Assembly (NCBI RefSeq): GCF_009730915.1
Contig: NC_052475.1
Coordinates: 28,767,016 to 28,831,015, forward strand
Length of the DNA stretch: 64,000 bases
Reading direction: 5' to 3'
Source of the DNA: Dioscorea cayenensis subsp. rotundata
Lineage: Eukaryota; Streptophyta; Magnoliopsida; Dioscoreales; Dioscoreaceae
Under the pieces are notes generated by a model. That model was not told the origin of the DNA. It worked only from the letters and a program-made list of their open reading frames with translations, and searched no databases. Positions 48,341 to 60,597 of the stretch are shown one piece after another. The position numbers and the translations under genes are program-made. Positions within the stretch are counted from its first letter, which is position 1, and every line of letters starts with the position of its first letter.

Positions 48341-49108
48341 TGTCATTTTTATATTTATTTATATATATCAGAAAAAAAAATTAAAAAATAGAGAAATTAA
48401 TTATAAAAATAATAATTATGAAACGTCTTGTTGGGTTGATAAAAACTAAAAAGATGGAAAATGTAGCACTTGGAGGGAAAAAAAAAGTTATTGATTAGAA
48501 TAAAAAACAAGTTATTTTTTTTATATAGTTTGGTAAGCAATAGTGGGGTTTATAACTTTATAGTGCCCACTCAAACAGATGCTTCCTTTTCATGTTCTTT
48601 CTTTTCAAAGAGTTTATAACTACTTTTAATTATTTCCAAACTCAGCAGAGATTTATTAGTGCAAAAGATAAATTTTAGTGCATTAAAAAAATGTAAATAT
48701 ATAAAATAAATGTAAAATAACTTTAATTATGTTCAAGTTGGGAGGTAAATCATGCTCTTACAAAATTATTTAATTAAACAGTAATTGATACATACATATA
48801 TATAATAATGATGGAAAAAAAAAGTATTCCAAAAAGAATAATGTATGTTAAGATGTCAATACCAAGTTGATTTGGAAATAAAGTAAAGAATATAATAAAC
48901 TTTGAACTCCTTATATGCTGTAATACATCATCTAGCACCAAAATTGAATGCAAGTTGATTGAGTATCCATCAAAGCGAATCCTTAACAATATATACATTA
49001 ATATATATATATATATATATTTAAAAAAATAAAAATAAAAATGCTTCGACATAAGAGAGCACGAATCTCAAAACGGGATCAACCGTTCAGAGAGAGAGAG
49101 AGAGTCCG

Positions 49109-49114
49109 CACGTG
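49109..49114. promoter_or_regulatory. G-box (CACGTG) upstream of the F-box/kelch gene
   Basis: The G-box sits within a perfect 10-bp palindrome CGCACGTGCG (49107-49116), about 900 bp upstream of the start codon in a GC-richer block. bZIP and bHLH factors bind such sites; use here is inference. Confidence 0.5.
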
Positions 49115-49296
49115 CGAGCAAACTCACGGCGTTAATGGAGGGAAAAGATAAGAGGCGTGGAGGAACCGCGCTTTCGGATCGTAACGGAAAACAGAAAAAG
49201 AGCAAAATGAAAATAAAAAGTAGAAGAAAACGGCCTACCAATGTTAGGGAAACGTGGACCCGGGAATCCGTTTCCCATGCTTGACCCCATTTCCCC

Positions 49297-49298
<2 letters not shown>

Positions 49299-49329
<31 letters not shown>
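49299..49329. repeat. (AAT)10 microsatellite
   Basis: A perfect trinucleotide run in the F-box/kelch promoter, followed by a second shorter run at about 49343-49359. Confidence 0.9.
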
Positions 49330-49331
<2 letters not shown>

Positions 49332-49365
49332 TTATAATTTTCAATAATAATAATAATAAAAAAAG

Positions 49366-49374
49366 TATAAAATA
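49366..49374 (+). promoter_or_regulatory. Candidate TATA box of the F-box/kelch gene
   Basis: TATAAAATA is followed about 30 bp later by GC-richer leader-like DNA with CT-rich stretches (49557-49640). The leader to the ATG at 50017 would be about 600 nt and may contain an intron, with donor near 49656 (AAAAA|GTATGTG) and acceptor near 50002 (TCTATAG). Confidence 0.45.
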
Positions 49375-50016
49375 GTGGGGGAAAAAAATAAATGGGAGAT
49401 AATAAAATGGGACGGAGAGCTCGCCCGCTGCTCCTCTAAAACGGCGAGCTTTTGGAGAAGAAGAGTGGGTATATTGGGAAGGAAAGAGAGAGAAAAAGAG
49501 AAAAAGTTTAATTTGAGTGAGTTTTTATTACTATTTAGGGTATCCTATATCAATTTACTTTGTGAGTTCTCTTCCCTTGCTGTCCCTCTTCTTCCATTGC
49601 TCTCCATATCTCTCTCATTCTCTTTCTTACTCTCATTCTTTTGGTTTTAATTGAAAAAGTATGTGATTTTTGTTGGTTTTAATATATGGAAGGATCAAAG
49701 GAGGGAGATTGGCTTCTGTGAATTTTCTCCAGATTTTTGAGCCACTGTGCTGTAAAAGATTGGATTTTGATTGGTTTTGGTTCCTGGGGCGTCTCGTAAA
49801 GATCGTAAAGTTTTGATTTTTATGGAATTTTTATTGATTTTGTAATTCTAATTAGTGTGTTTTGATTGACAAAAGAAGGATTAAGTGGGTCTTGGTTTTG
49901 TTCTTGCTTTGGTGCTGGATTTACAGCTTTGGGAGTGAAAAAGATTGGTTTTTGGAGAGGTCTGGATGACCTTGTACTGTAGCTTGGAGTTGCGTCTATA
50001 GATTGGGTTTGAAGAC

Positions 50017-51321
50017 ATGTTGGAAGGTCAATCCTGCCTGATCTCAAGGGCCTTGCCGAGCTCTTGCGAGCAGGAATCCAAGTGGGCCTATATCACCTTC
50101 CGCCTCCTTGAGATATCCAAAGGCAAGCGGTCTTTGTGTGAGGAATCCGGGGAGGTAACCCAAGGTGGTGATAGTGTCAAGAGGACTAGGAGGTTGCCAG
50201 AGGTTTCTGATTGCCCGGGCAGCCAAGAGATGGAGCTTCCTGTCAATGAATCCAATCAAGAGGGTGTTACTGGGGAGTATTCTGATACAAACTCCCTCAT
50301 TCACCCTATTGGAAGAGATATCTCTATCAATTGCCTTCTTTATCATTGCTCTCGATCTGATTACGGTGCCATTGCTTCACTTAACAGTAGTTTCCGTTCG
50401 CTTATTCGAAGCGGTGAGCTCTATAAACTTCGGAGGCTGAATAAGATCACAGAGCATTGGATTTACTTCTCTTGCAATGTTCTTGAGTGGGAGGCCTATG
50501 ATCCTTATCGCGGGCGCTGGATGACTTTGCCTAGGATGCCTCATAACGAATGTTTCATGTGTTCGGATAAGGAGTCATTGGCTGTGGGCACTGAATTGCT
50601 TGTATTCGGTAAGGAGGTGACCTCTCACATTGTGTTGAAGTATAGCATCTTGACGAATTCTTGGTCCAATGGTGTGGTGATGAATTCGCCTCGATGCTTG
50701 TTTGGATCAGCAAGTCTTGGGGAGAAGGCAATTGTCGCCGGTGGAACCGATGCTCAGGGGACCATATTGAATTCCGCGGAGCTTTACAATTCTGAGACAC
50801 AAACTTGGGTTACTCTTCCTGGCATGAATAGGCCAAGGAAGATGTGTTCTGGTGTGTTTATGAATGACAAGTTTTATGTCATCGGCGGAATGGCTAGTAA
50901 TACAGAGGTGTTGACCTGCGGCGAAGAGTATGACTTAGAGAAGGGTGTTTGGCGTATCATTCCAAATATGTCATCAGGACTTAATGGAGCTGCGGGAGCT
51001 CCTCCACTTGTTGCAGTGGTTAATAATGATCTCTATGCTGCAGATTATGCGGTGAAGGAGGTGAGGAAATACGACAAAGAAAACAATTCATGGGTTACAC
51101 TTGGGAGCTTGCCTGAGAGGTCTGTATCTATGAATGGTTGGGGCCTTGCGTTCCGAGCATGTGGTGAGCAGCTTATAGTTATTGGTGGACCAAGGGCGAT
51201 GGGCGGAGGTATGATTGAGCTTAATTCATGGATTCCAAGAGACGGGCCACCTGAGTGGAATATGATCGCTAGCAAACATTCGGGAAGCTTTGTGTATAAT
51301 TGTGCTGTTATGGGCTGCTGA
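50017..51321 (+). CDS. F-box/kelch-repeat protein (SKIP11 / At1g74510 type), 434 aa, intronless
   Basis: One uninterrupted exon. The start MLEGQSCLISRALPSSCEQE is the conserved beginning of this family. A variable acidic region leads to a degenerate F-box (about 97-140: IGRDISINCLLYHCSRSDYG ... FRSLIRSGELYKLRR). Kelch repeats occupy about 150-385, with W-x-x-LP and GG doublets (RWMTLPRMP, AIVAGGTD, TWVTLPGMNRPR, KFYVIGGMAS, SWVTLGSLPER, QLIVIGG). The protein ends FVYNCAVMGC. F-box proteins join SKP1 and CUL1 in SCF ubiquitin ligases, and the kelch propeller selects the substrate, unknown here. Confidence 0.95.
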   Translation: MLEGQSCLISRALPSSCEQESKWAYITFRLLEISKGKRSLCEESGEVTQGGDSVKRTRRLPEVSDCPGSQEMELPVNESNQEGVTGEYSDTNSLIHPIGRDISINCLLYHCSRSDYGAIASLNSSFRSLIRSGELYKLRRLNKITEHWIYFSCNVLEWEAYDPYRGRWMTLPRMPHNECFMCSDKESLAVGTELLVFGKEVTSHIVLKYSILTNSWSNGVVMNSPRCLFGSASLGEKAIVAGGTDAQGTILNSAELYNSETQTWVTLPGMNRPRKMCSGVFMNDKFYVIGGMASNTEVLTCGEEYDLEKGVWRIIPNMSSGLNGAAGAPPLVAVVNNDLYAADYAVKEVRKYDKENNSWVTLGSLPERSVSMNGWGLAFRACGEQLIVIGGPRAMGGGMIELNSWIPRDGPPEWNMIASKHSGSFVYNCAVMGC

Positions 51322-54300
51322 TTTGCTACATATTAGCGACAAGCTGGTATTTGTTTTACATCAATTTAGAAAGAGGAGGGCAAGCACTCATGCATGGGAT
51401 TAGCTTGCTTGAGATCATAAAATCAGTGACACTGCTTGAGGGGTAAACTACTGCCTTTTTTTGAAACTTTCAAAATTGAACTTAAGATTCAATTGCATGC
51501 AGTCTTCTTTGTACCTCTCATGTTTTATTTTGGTCTTTGTGTTTTTACATCATTTAATGCACAATTTGGAAGTCCCTTCACCTGTTGGCATGAGAGGTCT
51601 TTAGATATTTAGGATCATGCAGCAAAGGGATAGATCAATAATCTGATGCTAATTGTGCTTTGTTATAGATTATTGTACTTGATGAAATGTATTTTAGTTT
51701 CACAGAATAGCCCTCTGTGGTTAATAATTTTTTTGCCTCTATTTGGAGGAAAACTTTATAAAAAAAAATATAAAGAAATATCATGGAGTTTATATTTTGG
51801 TTCTTTGTGAGTGCCTGCTTTTATCAGATTAGATCCACTGATTTCTGTGTACTATGTTACATCTATTGATTTCTTTTCTGAAGAAGCAGTTTCAAATTAG
51901 ATCTATATGTCTTGCAAGTATTCTGATAGCTGGATCTGGCAATAAAAATATGCTGAAAACTTGATTTACATTCCTTTTGTCCTGGCTTATGTGGGATTCT
52001 GAATGTAATTACATGCTTGAAGAAGCTTAGATTAAGGAGGGGAAATTTGTGTAATTTTTGTGGTTCTTTCAATCTGCTGTCGCTCTCAGTACTGTATAGC
52101 ATTAAGTTTGAATTATTACGAATACTTGAGCAAATTATGAAACTGGCCAAGGATTCAATTAATCCTATCTACTCATTAATTTTCTAAAAGTTTTTGTTGG
52201 TACATCTTGTTTTACTGTGGTTAAAACATGACCATGTTGACCGGTTTGTACATTTGTCATCACTTTCTTATATACTTGTGTCGTGGGTTGGCTTCATGGC
52301 ATTAATACAGATCTTCGATCTGTCCAAAAGAAATTGTTTATTTCTTGTCAGAATATGACGATGCGAACAATGTCCTAATTTATAATTTCAAGTAGCTGTG
52401 ATTGAGACTCTCTTGATAAAAATTTAGTGAAATGCTTAACGCTTTTGCCTCTTAATTCAGTTCAAGGTTGGCTATGATCTCACACTGGCATTGTCTTATA
52501 TGATGTTGATAATTTAGTAACAGAACACACTCCAGCTCGCCGGTTGTTTAAGTAATTGCTTTCTTTTATTAGTCAATCAGCAGCTACAATATGAAACAAG
52601 CATGCGTTCACAAAATGAATCTGTTCGACCACGAGTTGGGATGCACATAATACTGTGTCCTCGGTTGCTTCAGAACAAATTAATTTGTGTAAAATTTTAG
52701 TACTTGCAGTTTGTGATCAAATGATGTATTGGTCTTTAAGTCATTCTGAGAGTAAATATGTATTGACATTGAATTGGTGCTGTTTGCAAGGCAGGTCGAC
52801 ATTCTTGAAAGAATCTGAAACATATTTCTGTTTGACAACTTGAAAAATTTGTATCAAATTAACAAATGGTTATCCTAACTGTGATATCATTTTACTGTGT
52901 CGGCTCTCGCAAGAATGTCTTATCAGCACTAACTTGTGTATCGAATTAGCGGAGAAGGTAAACTAATAGTGTGTGTACTGTGGCTAGCTTGGTTTAGATT
53001 CTTCGAATTCGTGTTTATTTAACATTCAGATTCATTTATAAGAGTGAGTGTTCTTGGTTGCATTGTCATTATCTTCAGTTTGTTATGAACTTTACTCTCT
53101 ATTTGTGTATATGCCTTCTGTTCATGTCTTTGCTGCTAAGAAATTTTATATTGTGCTGTTTTCTAACTGCTTAATTATCAACCGTTTTGTTATTGATTAA
53201 CTCAATTAACTTAATATAATTTTTATGTGACATTAGCAAGTTAATTGGTGATGTGATTATATATGTACATTTTCATATAAATGGAAATATTATTCTTTTA
53301 CACATCTACCCCGTTAATATTGTAAATTTAACTATGTGCAGGTATTGGTTAATTGGTAATTAAGATGCACCATGGCCTTATTTTGAATTTTGGGCCCAAC
53401 TCCAAATTGGGAGCAATATGTTATTCTCTTCTCTTATTTGGCCTTTTTTGTTTATAGATAAATTTAATATCAATATTGGGTTGTTATTTTATTTTAAATT
53501 AAAAAGTGGTATTTTGGAATAGCATATAAAAAGTAACAAATTATTCTTGCTTAAATTTGCCTTTTGGTATAGAAATAAATTTAATGTCAATCTAGGGTGT
53601 TCTTCTATTTTAGATTATTTTTTAAGTTTGAAGATTGAATTTGTTCATGGGAAATTTTTTTTTCTATCCCAAATTGTTGATATTAATTAAAGCAATGTAA
53701 TTTAATAAATAAAAAAATTAATATAAAAAAATTATGCTATAAATAGTACTGTAACTGTAGATCTCTATCCAACTTTTAATAACTTATTGTACTTTAATTA
53801 CCAACAATGATCATATATCAACACTTAGGTAACTAGGAGAAATTTTAGTTTTCCAAATGTTAATATGTGAAATTACTATATAAAAAATAAAATTATTAGA
53901 ATTATTTTTATAGTATGAACAAACTCTAAGTAAAAAGGGTATTGTGGCTCAACCCTTTCTTTTCAATATATATATATATATATATAATATTTATCACTTA
54001 AAACAGTAATTGTTTTTTAAAGAAATTTGATGTACAGAACATTTTTAAATATATATTTTTTAATATAAAAAAATAAAAAAATATTTTAAAATTCAGAAGC
54101 TCTAAATTTGTGCAAATTTATTATTTTCAATATAGTCCGATATATCATATTTATTATTATCATCAACATGGACAACCAGTTACATGAGTTATAATCATGT
54201 AGCTTTGTTATTTATTTCAAAATTGCTAAAAAATTTTACAATCCAATAAATTTTAAATTATAGGAATAGTATTTTTATTTCTCTATTATATTTAATAACA

Positions 54301-54455
54301 CCCTCATATTTATCAAATTTAAATTGATGAAAGGAACATTTTTATTAAATTATTTGGTATGGTAATTTAATATATAAAAAAAATTATGCACGTGCCAATA
54401 CTAGTACTACTATATATAAATATATATATATATATAATATTATTACCAGAAGTTC
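51322..54455. other. 3' region of the F-box gene and AT-rich spacer
   Basis: The first several hundred bases are probably 3' UTR. No further exon was recognised. Two diverged copies of a block of about 65 bp (TTATAGATAAATTTAATATC ... at about 53440-53510 and ATAGAAATAAATTTAATGTC ... at about 53565-53630) form a small tandem duplication. Confidence 0.5.
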
Positions 54456-54710
54456 TGTAGGATGTTACCATCTAAATCTTTAAAGATACGTACACCACCG
54501 CGTGATCCAAAAGTGATTGGTTCCCCTTCCCATGTGCTCTTGATTGATTGGTGGGGGCGAGTGGACCACGTTAATGTACATCTTGCAGCAGTCCTACTGT
54601 ACGTGGGGATCAGTTTATCATCAGGGCCGTTCCTTCTTTATTGTGTTTGGAACCCACATCTCACGTGCCAAGCATGTGTTTGGATTGATAGAAAATGGAA
54701 CAAAATAAAT
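54456..54710. other. GC-richer segment with ACGTG motifs
   Basis: About 250 bp stand out from AT-rich flanks and contain two ACGTG cores (TACGTGG near 54600, CACGTGCC near 54663). The short open frame is not a protein I recognise. It may be an isolated regulatory or repeat segment. Confidence 0.35.
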
Positions 54711-54790
54711 AAAGCATGAGTCCAACGGTGGCACGAGAGTCCCATGCAGGAGGTCGGGAGTTTGAATTTTTCACTTTGTGTTATCTATAT
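54711..54790 (+). mobile_element. Possible tRNA-derived SINE fragment
   Basis: AGTCCAACGGTGGCAC (A-box-like) and GGAGTTTGAATTTT (B-box-like) are spaced as in a tRNA head. No target-site duplication was found and the 3' part is unclear. Confidence 0.4.
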
Positions 54791-57295
54791 TGTAAAAAGG
54801 AAGGATGATAAGAAAAATAAAAAAAAATATAGTAATTATATATATCTTTATTTTTAAAAAATATATAACTCATAATAGAATAAAATAAATAGACTACAAT
54901 GATCCATTAGGAGTGGATAATGGAATAACAACGAAAGAATTATAATGACTACAACATTCAAGAATAACAAAAATAAAGACATTTATAGTAATTATCTTAA
55001 ATAAATAAAATAATAATAAAATAACAATCGACAACAACATCTTTTGTTTTGACCGCCTAGACCATCCTTTCAGAAAAGGTCGCTAATAGCTAAATGAGTC
55101 CCTTCAAATTTTTATAAATACCACCATGAGAGTATATATATATGACTGATAATATTTATGTAGATATCCTAAACATGATTTTTATATTGGACAAAAATAC
55201 TAAAAAATGTGTTACATTAGTTTAAATGTAAAATTAAGCTCCATGCATGTGGTCTATGACATTACAAGAATTATTGAGTATAATAAATGTGAGTTGTAGT
55301 TTTACAATACATATATATAATTATAGAAATCAAATGAATCAAAGAAGGAGGCATTTAATGGAAACAGTTGTATGTCTTTATGTTGATAAAACCTCACATG
55401 AACAAACTCACCAAATCTAATGCATTATAAATGTTCAGGGATTTATGATCACTGTTGTGAGTAGGGCTGCCTGTTTTTCATGCAGTTGGTGAGGAGCATC
55501 ACTCCATCTCCTCCTTCATTTCTCACCTCACTAAATAAATTTTATATAAATTAATTATTACATGCATATATACATTAATACATATATATCACACATTTCA
55601 AAATTAGATTAACCAGAGATACAGTTGTGTTCATGTGCTGTATTATACGTCTATATAAATAACTTTTTAGAGATTTGAGCAAGCATGAAGTAGTACTACT
55701 CTAATGAATTATTTAACTCAATTATATATGGTTAGGGTTTTGGAGGGCCCCTTGTATTTTGTACGTGCGTGAGTGCATGCATGCTGCTTGCATGCATGCA
55801 ATCACGTCAAAAGCGAGAGGGACGTCCCTCAAATGTTGTGGCCTTGAAGAGGCAAAGCTTAACATGCATAGTACTCTCTGTCATCCGCCACTTGCTTCCA
55901 TTTGTCTCTCAAATGAATTACAATTTATTATGCCACCATGCCCTTCTTTGCTATTATGTCTCTTTGTCTTTCTATTGTTTTTTTTCATCTTTTTCTTGTT
56001 TAAAATATAGTGAGGTATTGCATGGAATTTGATTTAGTTACATGATATGTAGAGAGACACGTGTTGCTTGGACATTGCATTTTCATTTGTTGTTGATGAT
56101 TGGGTAGTGTATGTGTGAATACATAAGTTTAGTATTGTGAAATAATTATGACACTACACTACTAATGAGTCTTATTTAAATATGTTTTACTTCAGCTTAA
56201 TTAAATCTAAAGTTGGCTTAGTGTCATATGATTTTTAAGCCATTATAAAACTTTAAATATATATTAGTTTTAAAATTGAATGACTTTTCCACTGTTCAAA
56301 TTGAACAAAAATTTTGTTCCTTTCATCAATATATTAACTTTTTCAAAATTATATTAAACCAATTATCAATACATATATAGATATAATCTGGACTTTCAAT
56401 GCATAGATGCATCAATAAGAGAAAAAAAAAAATCAACTTATTAATTAGTTTTATAATTTTGAAATAAGTAATACGTAAAAAAGTGTTGTTGAATCTAAAC
56501 TATAATTGTAATCAGAGTATGTCTTATCAAATGTTCAAGTTGGTCTAAGAAAAAACCTCAGCAAGAACTAGGAAGCACATTAATTAGTTTGCATCATTAT
56601 TAAAACTATTGTTTTTAAGATATATAGAAAGGAGAAGATATATATTTATATTATGGGGTAATCAAATTAAAATGTTTTTTCATTAACTAAACCCTAAGCC
56701 ATGTATAAACAGTAACTCATACTTTAGGTTTGAAAAAAAAAAAAATCAGAGATTTTGTTGTCCCAAAAAATTTTCCTTCATATTAATACCCAATATTCCA
56801 ATTAAAATATAAAAGCAAGGTGTGATGTATAGAAAAACATAAAATTCATAAGAATAAAAATTTTAATAAATTTTAGTAAGTGAAAAATCAATTACTTATA
56901 CCTACCTATATATCTACTAAATAACTTGTCGGTGTACACATAATTTAATTTATTTATTTCCTAAAAAATGAAATATTTAGCATCCGAATTTGTTAATAAC
57001 TTAATAGTTCACCAAAATATATGACTAGAATCCTTGTCAAATACACATAAGACTTAATATTAAAATCTTGACATATCAAATTAAGTCAACATTCATTAAC
57101 TTAACTACAAGAGCCTACACTACAAATGCATTCAAAAAGTGACTCTCACCTAGACCGTCCCTAGTTTTGTTTGTATCGTAGAATAAAACCGGAATCAACA
57201 CTATTGAAATTGAACCAAAACTGTAAAAGATTATGGTTCCAAACAGAAATTTTGAATTGAAATTTTAAAATTCCAGTTAAAGTTCTTACAAGTTG

Positions 57296-57327
57296 AAAAC
57301 CGGAACCAAACAACTGGTTCCGGTTTT
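57296..57327. repeat. Perfect 13-bp hairpin
   Basis: The arms AAAACCGGAACCA (57296-57308) and TGGTTCCGGTTTT (57315-57327) pair perfectly around a 6-nt loop. Further CCGGAACC/GGAACC words occur at about 57190 and 57410-57425, suggesting a degenerate transposon or repeat region at 57160-57490. Confidence 0.85.
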
Positions 57328-58981
57328 ATTTTTTTATTTTTTAAATATAAAATTAAAAAATATAAATTTTTTGATATTTTTTAATTAATCAAAACCGAAC
57401 AATTTAGAACCAAATCGGAACCGGATTTGGAACTGAAATCTTAAGACTATGGTTCGCTTCATGTTCTAAAGTTTATAAAACAGAACTGAACCTTGATCAA
57501 GTCTACTCTCAACAAAAGAAAAATCATTTGAACAATCAAAAACATTAATTTAAATGGGTGGGTACTCAAATAATAAAACTAAACCCGTTAAAATGCAAAC
57601 CTTCAAAGAAGAGTCCTTGTTTTTTGTAACAAGCTTTCATCCTCTCATTCCAAATAAAAGCAGGCAAGAGGATGGCAAAGCCATGTGGTGCCTTTGGTTC
57701 TCTCAACTTAAAAAGAAGCCATTGTCATGTGCTTCAAAGCCAACCATTTTGATGTTTACCTCTCTTGATGTAAGACCTAGCTTGATAAATATATAGTTCT
57801 ATAGGACCTAGAGATTTAGAGAAGTTTCCATCTCTTTAGCCTCATTTTATGGAATTAATTAAGTTTTTCACTTTTAACTATCAAAACTGCATGTATGTGT
57901 GATAGAGGGCCTAACACATGCTCCTTGTTCCATATGGGACAGACATGAATTAGACCTCTAATATCTTAAGAGTAAATGCAACAAGAAGTAGCAATTATCC
58001 CTGTTATTTAACATTGGGAATAAACAAACAAGAAGCAAAAGGACAACACAAGGGACATAAGGCATCTTTTGAGTAAAAAAGGAACAAGGTTGATTAAATT
58101 AATTAATTAACCAAGAAATCAAAACTAAGAACCTGCTTTGTTAATCAAATGAAGCCTTTAATTCTTGAATGCAAGAAAGAAAGGAATAATCTTTAAACCA
58201 TATACATGTTTAAATATCAATTTTTTAACTTGTATTTTTTTTTTTTGTTTTTTAAATTCTTTTGTAGTTATCTACTTATCCTTGTTTAATTTAATTACTT
58301 TCCACCTGTTAAAAAAATTATTTTGTAGTTATCTCTGTTATAATGCATTCATTTTTATTAAAAAAAGGTCAAAGTTAAATTACATATGCACTTATGTAAA
58401 GACTTTGATCTTTTATATGTATATAATCATTATATTTAAATATTAGGAACTAGTAGTATACTATTGAAAGGTATAAAAGTTTTCTATCTCTATTGGTTAA
58501 ATAATTTTAAAAAAAATAATAACTTATTATTAACTTAACTATATATATATATATACATGAAATTAAAGAGTATTTATACATATAATCTCAACTTGACTTG
58601 AGTATATGAAAAAAATAAAATTTTATCAATTAGTGTGTGTCAGTGTGTGTGTGGCCGCACGTGTAATTAAGGTGTTTATATAATATAATAATATGTGTAA
58701 TATGTAAAATAACAAGATGTGATGGAGATGAAAACCTAAAAAAGAGTCCCACAAAGGGTGACAAGGAGGGAGCATTGTGGGGGCCATGCATCTTTCTTAA
58801 TATATGTTAACCCTAAGTTGCCTTTCAAGGTCCTCTTCAACTCCTCCTCCCTAAACTCCCTCTTCTCCCTTTCAAAAACCACCCTCTTTTCTCAACACTG
58901 TTCCTCTTTTTCCCTTGCCTACTACTCTTCTAGTAATTGGTTCCAACTTCCAACTTTCCAAGCAAAGGAGATACAGTAACA

Positions 58982-59009
58982 CAGCAGCAGCAGCAGCAGC
59001 AGCAGCAGC
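58982..59009. repeat. (CAG)9 trinucleotide run in the PRE/ILI 5' leader
   Basis: A perfect CAG run ends about 28 bases upstream of the start codon at 59037 and is likely transcribed. Confidence 0.9.
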
Positions 59010-59036
59010 TAATTAAAGAGAAATATATAAAAGATC

Positions 59037-59446
59037 ATGTCTTCTAGGAGGTCAAGGATAACAGAAGAGGAGATCAATGAGCTTATCTCCAAGCTCCATT
59101 CCCTTCTCCCTGAGTCTCGTCGCCGGAGTGGCGCAAGCCGAGTAAGTTAGTTGATCAGTTTAATTGCATATATATAGTAAGTGGCATGTCTTATATATAT
59201 ATATAGTAATTATCTATTTACAATAATAATAATAATAATTCATTGGAAAATCAAGAAAATGATCACATATATAATATGCATGCAATGCAGGCATCAGCAG
59301 CAAAGCTGTTGAAGGAAACATGCAGTTATATCAAGAGCTTACACCGTGAAGTTGATGATCTGAGTGATCGGCTTTCCGGTCTCATGGCTACGTTGGACAC
59401 TAACAGTGCTCAGGCTGAGATCATCCGAGAGCTTCTCAGGTCCTAA
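59037..59446 (+). CDS. PRE/ILI-type atypical HLH protein, 86 aa
   Basis: Two exons, 59037-59141 and 59291-59446, close in frame. The protein starts [20 protein letters not shown], with helix 1 and [10 protein letters not shown] forming the loop region. After the intron, [20 protein letters not shown] and DLSDRLSGL form helix 2, and [10 protein letters not shown] ends the protein. The basic DNA-contact region of true bHLH proteins is missing, as in PACLOBUTRAZOL RESISTANCE/ILI proteins, which bind and neutralise other HLH proteins downstream of brassinosteroid and gibberellin. The intron falls at the same place as in the damaged relative at 35008-35551. A (CAG)9 run precedes the start and a GA run follows the stop. 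Confidence 0.94.
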
Positions 59447-59496
59447 ATGATAACTAGCACTGTATGTTATCATTAAAAGATATATAAATCTATAGT

Positions 59497-59501
<5 letters not shown>

Positions 59502-59533
<32 letters not shown>
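59502..59533. repeat. (GA)n run in the PRE/ILI 3' UTR
   Basis: A perfect dinucleotide run of about 32 bp begins about 55 bases after the stop codon. Confidence 0.9.
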
Positions 59534-59536
<3 letters not shown>

Positions 59537-60597
59537 GAGGAGGATATAATTAAGGAGAATGTAAGGTTTACTATTTGCTTAGGTTTAGTGTTGAAGTCTT
59601 ATGTATGTCTGGCAAGCAAGAGTTGTTGAGTTGTTTGATACAATGACAACCAACCATATATAAGGTATAAGGGAGGAATGTGGTGTAGTACGTATCTATC
59701 TTTTTCTTTTTATGTTTGGTTTTGTTGTTATGTTATTCAGTTGCTTTTGGTTGTATAATTTTATGGTGTTCAGATGCATTTAGATGAGGTAAGATGATGG
59801 TTTAATTTAATGGGAATGTGAATGTGAATGTGAATGTGAATGGGAATGGGAATGGGAAGGAGAGAAGTGGGGTAGAGGCTAAAAGGAAGAAGTTAGCAGT
59901 AGCAGCAGGAGTAGCAATCACGGCGAGGATGTAGCAGCAGTAAATTAAGCAGAGTAGGGAGTATCAAAGGATCATATATAGCATGGGCCCTCACTCTCCT
60001 CTTCCCTTTATCAATGGGATACCATGCACGCCATTCACTACCCATACTAATTCTATGGCTTTTTTGGTTCTTTTATGATTTATACCATGGTTATTTTTTT
60101 TTTAAAAAAAAATCAAAATCAAAATTACAAATGTTTGAATTGTAGTAAAATGGTGACTTTTCTGTGAAAGTTCTTGTTTGCACCCTCAGTATCTTTTGTA
60201 CAAAAGAGAAGAGAAAAAATGGAGATTGATGAAGTTGTAGTAGTTGACAAACAAAATGACTAAGTGAGGGAGAGAAAGTTGAGAGTTGAAGTTCATAAAC
60301 AATTTCAAGAGAGAGAGAGAGAGAGAGAGAGTTGAAGTAGTTGAACAAACAAGTTCTAGGAATGAGGGAGATTGAGAAAGAAGGGGGAGTTTGTAACCTT
60401 GAAAGGGAACAACGAGATGCTTTGATACTAAAGAAAGTTGGAAGGATTTGTCAGGATGTTGTCCTATAGGCTCCAAATGAATGCTTCAAATTTATTTCTT
60501 TTTCTCTCTTTTTTTTTAAAATAAATAAATAAATAAATTTAATCAAAACTCAAACAAAACCAAATCGCCTTCCTGGAAATCACGGGGAAAAAATAAA
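59534..60597. other. 3' flank of the PRE/ILI gene
   Basis: Contains a GAATGT/GAATGG hexanucleotide array at about 59812-59858 and (GA)n at about 60309-60330. No gene was recognised. Confidence 0.5.

Larger units (their letters stand above)
54791..59036. other. 4.2-kb AT-rich spacer upstream of the PRE/ILI gene
   Basis: It includes an RY-rich palindrome (about 55774-55800), a hairpin (57296-57327) and (TA)n near 58536-58552. The proximal 400 bp form the PRE/ILI promoter, with CACGTG at about 58657. No other gene was recognised. Confidence 0.5.

Noticed and set aside
50044-50440. Frames opposite to or overlapping the start of the F-box/kelch gene
   Set aside because: Shadows of the 434-codon exon; none resembles a protein family.
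55440-55560. Possible microRNA hairpin in a GC-richer patch
   Set aside because: No 20-nt complementary arm and no match to a plant miRNA I know.
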